This document shows, in pieces, positions 59,481 through 64,000 of a stretch of 64,000 nucleotides of DNA. The translations under genes were made by a program, and so were the position numbers. Numbering within the stretch: the stretch's first letter is position 1; every line of letters starts with the position of its first letter. Origin of the DNA: Schistosoma mansoni (Eukaryota; Platyhelminthes; Trematoda; Strigeidida; Schistosomatidae); NCBI RefSeq assembly GCF_000237925.1, contig NW_017386061.1:62001-126000 (forward strand), written 5' to 3'. Under the pieces are notes generated by a model, which saw only the letters and a list, made by a program, of their open reading frames with translations, did not search any database and had not been told where the DNA came from.

Positions 59481-59794
59481 ATAGTCCTTTCTAAGTTGTT
59501 GTAAGGCTCATAACACCACTGGTAAACATACTAGGTGTAACGTTCATGTTAAAACCACGCGACATTGCCTTCAATACCATGGAATTGAGTTTTTGAGTCT
59601 GTCACAACGTGCTTGTGGAAGCCAGCTTCTGCATAAAATAATCATTCCTGTATATTATCAAGTCATAATGACATGAGTTTAAAGATGGGGGGCTATGGAG
59701 TGTGATTCTCCAACAATTTGAGCATCTGTTATGTTATAATGAAGGCAGAATCTATGAATGCGTGAAAAAAGGGGTAATATAAAATACTGTCACG

Positions 59795-60235
59795 ATATGA
59801 TATATTTCTAGTCGTTTCCATTTGTTATTCATCCTTATGATGTCTGTTTTCAATTCCTGGCACAGTGTTCCTTTGTCTTCCTTTTTTCCCTTTCCCTTCA
59901 GCATTCCAATTTAGTGCTTGCATCGTGATGCAGTTGGGTGATTTCCGAAATGTATGTCATATCCACCCAAAACATCTTTCCTTAATCTCTTCCTAAGCTG
60001 GAATTTGGTTTGTTCTCTCCCATAGTAGGATGTTGCCGATGGTGTCCGATCAACGGTCAGTGAGTATATTGCGAAGACAATTGTTTACGAATACTTGTAC
60101 CTTCTTGATTATGGTTGTGGTACTCCTTCAAGTTTCACTTCCGTATAGTAGGACTTTCTTGACGTTATTATTGACGAATCTGATTTTATTATTGGACACG
60201 GATCATGGTATGAATTTATTTCAGGAGCACTAAAG
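59795..60235 (-). pseudogene. RTE C-terminal fragment
   Basis: The minus strand matches the post-RT part of the RTE ORF (SIITSRKSYY corresponding to [11 protein letters not shown]; the TW.T....K.QVF.N.C region; HPTASR.KH). It is strongly diverged and truncated at both ends. Confidence 0.75.
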
Positions 60236-60299
60236 CAACAAATATTTATCAGTCAATTCTGAAATATAAATTCACTTTCTTATTTTTTGTAGTCCACTC

Positions 60300-61080
60300 G
60301 TTCTATCTTTCGGGTTCAAAACATAGAAAAATGCCCGAATATTATTTCGGCTGGTGATTTTCCGTCTTGTCAGTTTCGACTAAGTGCAATTCTATAAGCA
60401 ATTGGAAAGTGTTTCAGAGTTTCTTCTACGTTATCTTCTACTCACATCTTTAGGAGAGCTCTCTTAACAAAATAAAAAAATTTCTCCGTTTGCCCATCTG
60501 ACTGAAAGTGATACAATGCGATTCTAACATGTTCGATTCCATTTTGTTTACAGAACTCTGACGACTTAGATTGCGTTCCTTTATCAGAATTCAAAACATT
60601 GGGTGTTCCAAATCTACCAAATAGTTGTCTTAGATGTAACACTGTTTCAGATGTAGATGGTCTTCGAACAGCATAGATTTTAGGCTATCTAGAGTATGAA
60701 TCTACCATCACCACAAAATACTGTCCGTTTATTGGTCCAGCATAATAGATGTGTACTAGGACCCAAGGCTTCTTCGTCTCTGACCATGCTGTGACTCTAC
60801 TTCCGGTGTATTCAACGATAAATCCCACAAACCAAATTTATATATCCAATCAATACCTAATAAGTCGGTATAACAGTTCCCAGAAATATTCTCCGGTCAT
60901 AGTCTTGTCGTCCAATGTGAGAGGTAGATGCATTTCTCCAAGAGGAGTAATATTAGTTCCTGTGGCACTCTTAGCATTACAATATGTAGGTTGAAGTTGA
61001 GGTGGACTAAGTTTTATCCAAATCTTTCTGGAAATTACTGTTATGTCAGATCGCGTATTGACTTGCAGCTTAACTGGTTT
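60300..61080 (-). pseudogene. Ty3/gypsy remnant: protease next to integrase
   Basis: The minus strand from 61080 reads a protease region (QVNTRSDITVISRK, with the catalytic Asp of DTGSD changed to Asn, then PPQLQPTYCNAKSATGTNI and GEMHLPLTLDD). After about 80 bp it goes directly to integrase (KPWVLVHIYYAGPINGQYF, VVMVDSYS, TSETVLHLRQLFGRFGTP, SDKGTQ, YHFQSDGQTEKFFYFVKRAL). The RT and RNase H are missing. Both protease and integrase carry damaged catalytic positions, so it is dead. Confidence 0.8.
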
Positions 61081-61089
61081 GCTACTAAA

Positions 61090-62400
61090 AAAATATAGTT
61101 ACGTACTTCCTTGTAGATGATAATTGTGGCCAGAACAACATTTGGATAATGTGATATCATTTGTGACGTCTGCGCCTCAGCTTGAACATCTGGGCTACCT
61201 GTTCCTTTCATCCAGATATTCCAGCAAGTTCTCGTGTTTTTTGTTTTAATACATTATGGCTATAATCTCACAACCTAATTAGGTGCGTTTCTGAAAAGTG
61301 TGCAACCTCCCCTTGTACATGTTACAAAAGGCCCAATCAGATATTGTGGTTGATGACAATATGCAAAGGGAAGAATGTACATTATTTAGTTGTCAATTGA
61401 CTAGACTGATAACTGGTGGTCACTCAATATTTATTGTCAGGACTGACGAAGAAATAAGAAACGGAAACTTGCTTAAATACATTGAGCTGAAAACCATTTG
61501 TACCAAAAACATAATATCAAACAAGGCTAACGATAGTGAACCCTTACATTTTGGCTCTTGTTGTGCGTTTAAATAACAAGCTCTCACGACAAAATTTTCA
61601 TGTGATATCACATCGACCATGTTGCAGTGGGACAATACCCAATGGCTCGTCGTTGTGGTCCATTTTGTTTCGTCGTTTAGGATCAGTAGACGAAAAGCCG
61701 ACTGTCTAAATCTTATTCTGGCTGCTAATCGTCAGCCAGGCAGATCTGTAACGTCGAGGAAAATAATACTCCCTGTGGGTCTCAAACCCGTTTTATAGTC
61801 GATGTCACAACAGAAAAATCCAAGTTGATGCTGACTATAAAAGAGTGAGATACTTGCATTGCTTGATCAATAAGCCGCAACCGGTATCACGACGTGTAGT
61901 TGCATGTTCACTGGAGTCTATCAATCACTCTTTACAGGGCACTTGCAAGCTGTATAATCTATAGATTGTCGTATTTCAATTGAGACAGCACATTATGATT
62001 ACACCAAATATGTTCACAGGAAGTTTACCTTACGTCGCTCCCAGTTCGCTAAGATCATTTGTATTTATTCACGTCGCTAGGCTTCAATAACACTACGATG
62101 GGTGTCATTGAGGACTAAAGTTGGAAAGTTTTACTCCAATCCTATGAGGATTACGACCAAAATTCCAGTAGTTTCTGATTTCATACAGTTTTTACATTAC
62201 CACTTGGAGAATTTGTTATTTCTATCACTGAATATTTTCTTGAAAAAACCCTCCTATCTATCAGAAGAAACAAAAAACTAGATATTTTGCAAATTACTGA
62301 TTTTATGTTATTTTGATTCTATACAACAAATAAGAGGTGTAAATAATAGGCTAAATTATTATACACTTAGTCAAAAGTTTGAAATAAAACAAAAAATAAG
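61090..62400. other. No supported gene
   Basis: A 92-codon plus ORF (61298-61576) shows no domain; no repeat matched. The 3' UTR of the FAM50 gene should lie at its right end. Confidence 0.4.
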
Positions 62401-62408
62401 TAAATAAT

Positions 62409-62919
62409 TCATTTAACAGTAATCTTTGCAGACATCTTATCTGATACGGTGTAATGATCCCAATTCTTTGCAGGATCATATGGTTCCCATCGACTAGCGG
62501 GGAAAATATGTTTATTACGTTCATACCAGCTACGCAAACAGACTTTTCCAGCATGTGACTCTTCTTTTTCTACATTTGCATCCATTCGGATACGAACATC
62601 GTCGTGAACATCAAAGCAGAATAATGGTCCAGATTTACCACGGGCCTTAGTTACAATAAAATCATAAAATGTATAATGATGAGGAATAATCAAATCTTCC
62701 TTGATATACATCATTTGATCTGCACTGGCAGACTTTAATTCAGAGAAATCTTTACGGAGTTGCTCTACGCAACGATGTAAAAATAAATGGATGGAGTGAC
62801 CCTTTTTCATCCGCACTTGTTTGCGATGTCCAGATCCATCCCAGTAGCTGTACGTGATAACTATTTCCTCTTCTTTGATTGCAGCTTGTTTTGCCACCCA
62901 TTCCCTTCGAAGTTCTTCC
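62409..62919 (-). CDS. FAM50: FAM50/XAP5 family protein, terminal exon
   Basis: FAM50 proteins are nuclear and associate with late spliceosomal complexes. The exon encodes the C-terminal XAP5 domain of about 169 residues: [97 protein letters not shown] and [15 protein letters not shown], then stop. 'atatgttag' on the minus strand forms the 3' splice site at 62920, and the exon begins in phase with one spare base. Codon 62897-62895 is GTG (Val), an internal residue, not a start. The conserved N-terminal half (coiled, Lys/Glu-rich) would be in upstream exons; none is visible up to 64000. Which paralogue it is cannot be told. Confidence 0.92.
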
Positions 62920-64000
62920 CTAACATATAAAAAGATATGATGCAGAATTTTATTATCACATCAACAAGAATTGGGAATAAAGCAGTTTAAATCAACAAAG
63001 CAGCGTTATTTTCTAAAGATGTTGGATCTCAAAACATAGATGGGTTTAGTGATAACGGACGAATATAGACATATTTTTTAATGGGAGTCACATAATCGAA
63101 ACATCTCTGCAATCTGACATTATTCTTGCCTTTTTCTTAAGTACATACGAAAATATAAGTTGGAAATGTGTAGCTACTGTGTTTGTTCATTGAGAGTGGT
63201 TGCTGCTGAGAATCTGCATTTAGCTTTATGGAGAATGTTCGACAGTAAAACATCGATTTCCTGTGTGAGCGTAAACTGACTACAGCTAAATGGCAACATA
63301 GTTTATATGCATTCTTTTTTTTAACTAACAACCGAATGACATAAGGAAATTCTAGAAGAGTTTTGGCTTGATGGTGAAAGCATATGAAGTTCGAAAATTA
63401 GGCTTTAGACTAGAAACTAGCCATATTTGCCTTGATTTAGGCAATTGAAAGATACCCCTAACTCATGCACAAAGTGTGATTTAAAGACAAGTACATTAAC
63501 ACAAAATGTTGTTGCAAAGTTAAGTTCTAAGAAATTTATTAAGAGAAAGATAAATATTACTCTATGCGCTCAATTAACACTGGAAATTTACCTACGATAC
63601 CATGGATGCTAGTCAGTCAGCTACAACGTAGGACCAGGCACATATATGCATCAGTCCAAGTTGCCATACCTCACGAACACCACCACATAGAAGCAGTTAA
63701 TTCAATGGTAGTAAAAAAGTTTCATATAAGGATACGATAAAGGGAGAAGGAATCAGTTCGTAGAAAGAAATGTATCAAGTAATTTTAATCTCACAGTTTA
63801 AGGCAAGATGAAGAGTGCATACACCTACGCCATTGTGATCGATTCTGAGCCATGTCGTCACACAGTCTCCAACCATTGATTACGATAGTCGCGCGGACCC
63901 CAACCAAAAAGTCTGCATTTACCAATATGGATGAGACCAGAAGTCAGTGACTTTATGGACTGATATTACGTTTTGGTTTGATTGCCCCTGACTTTCTTCC
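62920..64000. other. Probable FAM50 intron and flank
   Basis: This is the start of the intron before the terminal FAM50 exon on the minus strand. I looked for further FAM50 exons and found none; no repeat matched either. Confidence 0.45.

Noticed and set aside
62895-62897. Start codon of the FAM50 ORF
   Set aside because: The codon is GTG (Val) within a conserved stretch, and the open frame continues upstream to a splice acceptor, so it is internal.

Overview
The window is eukaryotic: AT-rich, intron-containing and dominated by transposable elements. I infer a blood fluke (Schistosoma or a close relative). The reasons are tRNA-like SINEs carrying a hammerhead ribozyme (the SM-alpha type known from schistosomes), RTE-, CR1- and Penelope-type retroelements, Ty3/gypsy remnants, and a host gene whose first three introns are only 33, 37 and 36 nt long, a hallmark of flatworm parasites. 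The species cannot be fixed by reading alone.

Four host genes can be supported. (1) 24373-25053 (+): an intronless ORF of 226 codons that corresponds to one domain of the CCR4-NOT scaffold NOT1 (the MIF4G domain that docks the CAF1 deadenylase), followed at once by a stop and a poly(A) signal. (2) 45463-49672 (+): mitochondrial malonyl-CoA:ACP transacylase (MCAT), for which all six exons can be rebuilt in phase. (3) 49824-50261 (-): 6-pyruvoyl-tetrahydropterin synthase, a complete single-exon gene lying tail to tail with MCAT. (4) 62409-62919 (-): the last exon of a FAM50/XAP5 spliceosome-associated protein; the rest of the gene was not found in the window.

The remainder is mobile DNA. 1-17 kb: B-box SINE-like repeat, CR1-like tail fused to an endonuclease-deleted RTE element, a dead RTE copy, a cluster of hammerhead SINEs, a Penelope 3' fragment. 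17.1-20.4 kb: one full-length, apparently intact RTE element with a 13-bp target-site duplication. 21-31 kb: an LTR, two tiny RTE 3' ends with perfect duplications, a 550-bp repeat, the NOT1-like gene, a hammerhead SINE, a MITE. 32-42 kb: a gypsy remnant lacking reverse transcriptase, an LTR, a second dead RTE copy sharing lesions with the first, a MITE, a Penelope GIY-YIG remnant and a CR1-like element. 42-43 kb: an 18S rRNA pseudogene with hammerhead SINE pieces at its 3' end. 45-51 kb: the MCAT/PTPS gene pair. 52-62 kb: foldback structures, a MITE, a second CR1-like element and two gypsy remnants, one split by an LTR in the opposite orientation.

MCAT (mitochondrial type II fatty-acid synthesis) and PTPS (tetrahydrobiopterin synthesis) are housekeeping neighbours with no obvious joint pathway. 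The least expected gene is the stand-alone NOT1 domain, which could compete with full-length NOT1 for the CAF1 deadenylase.
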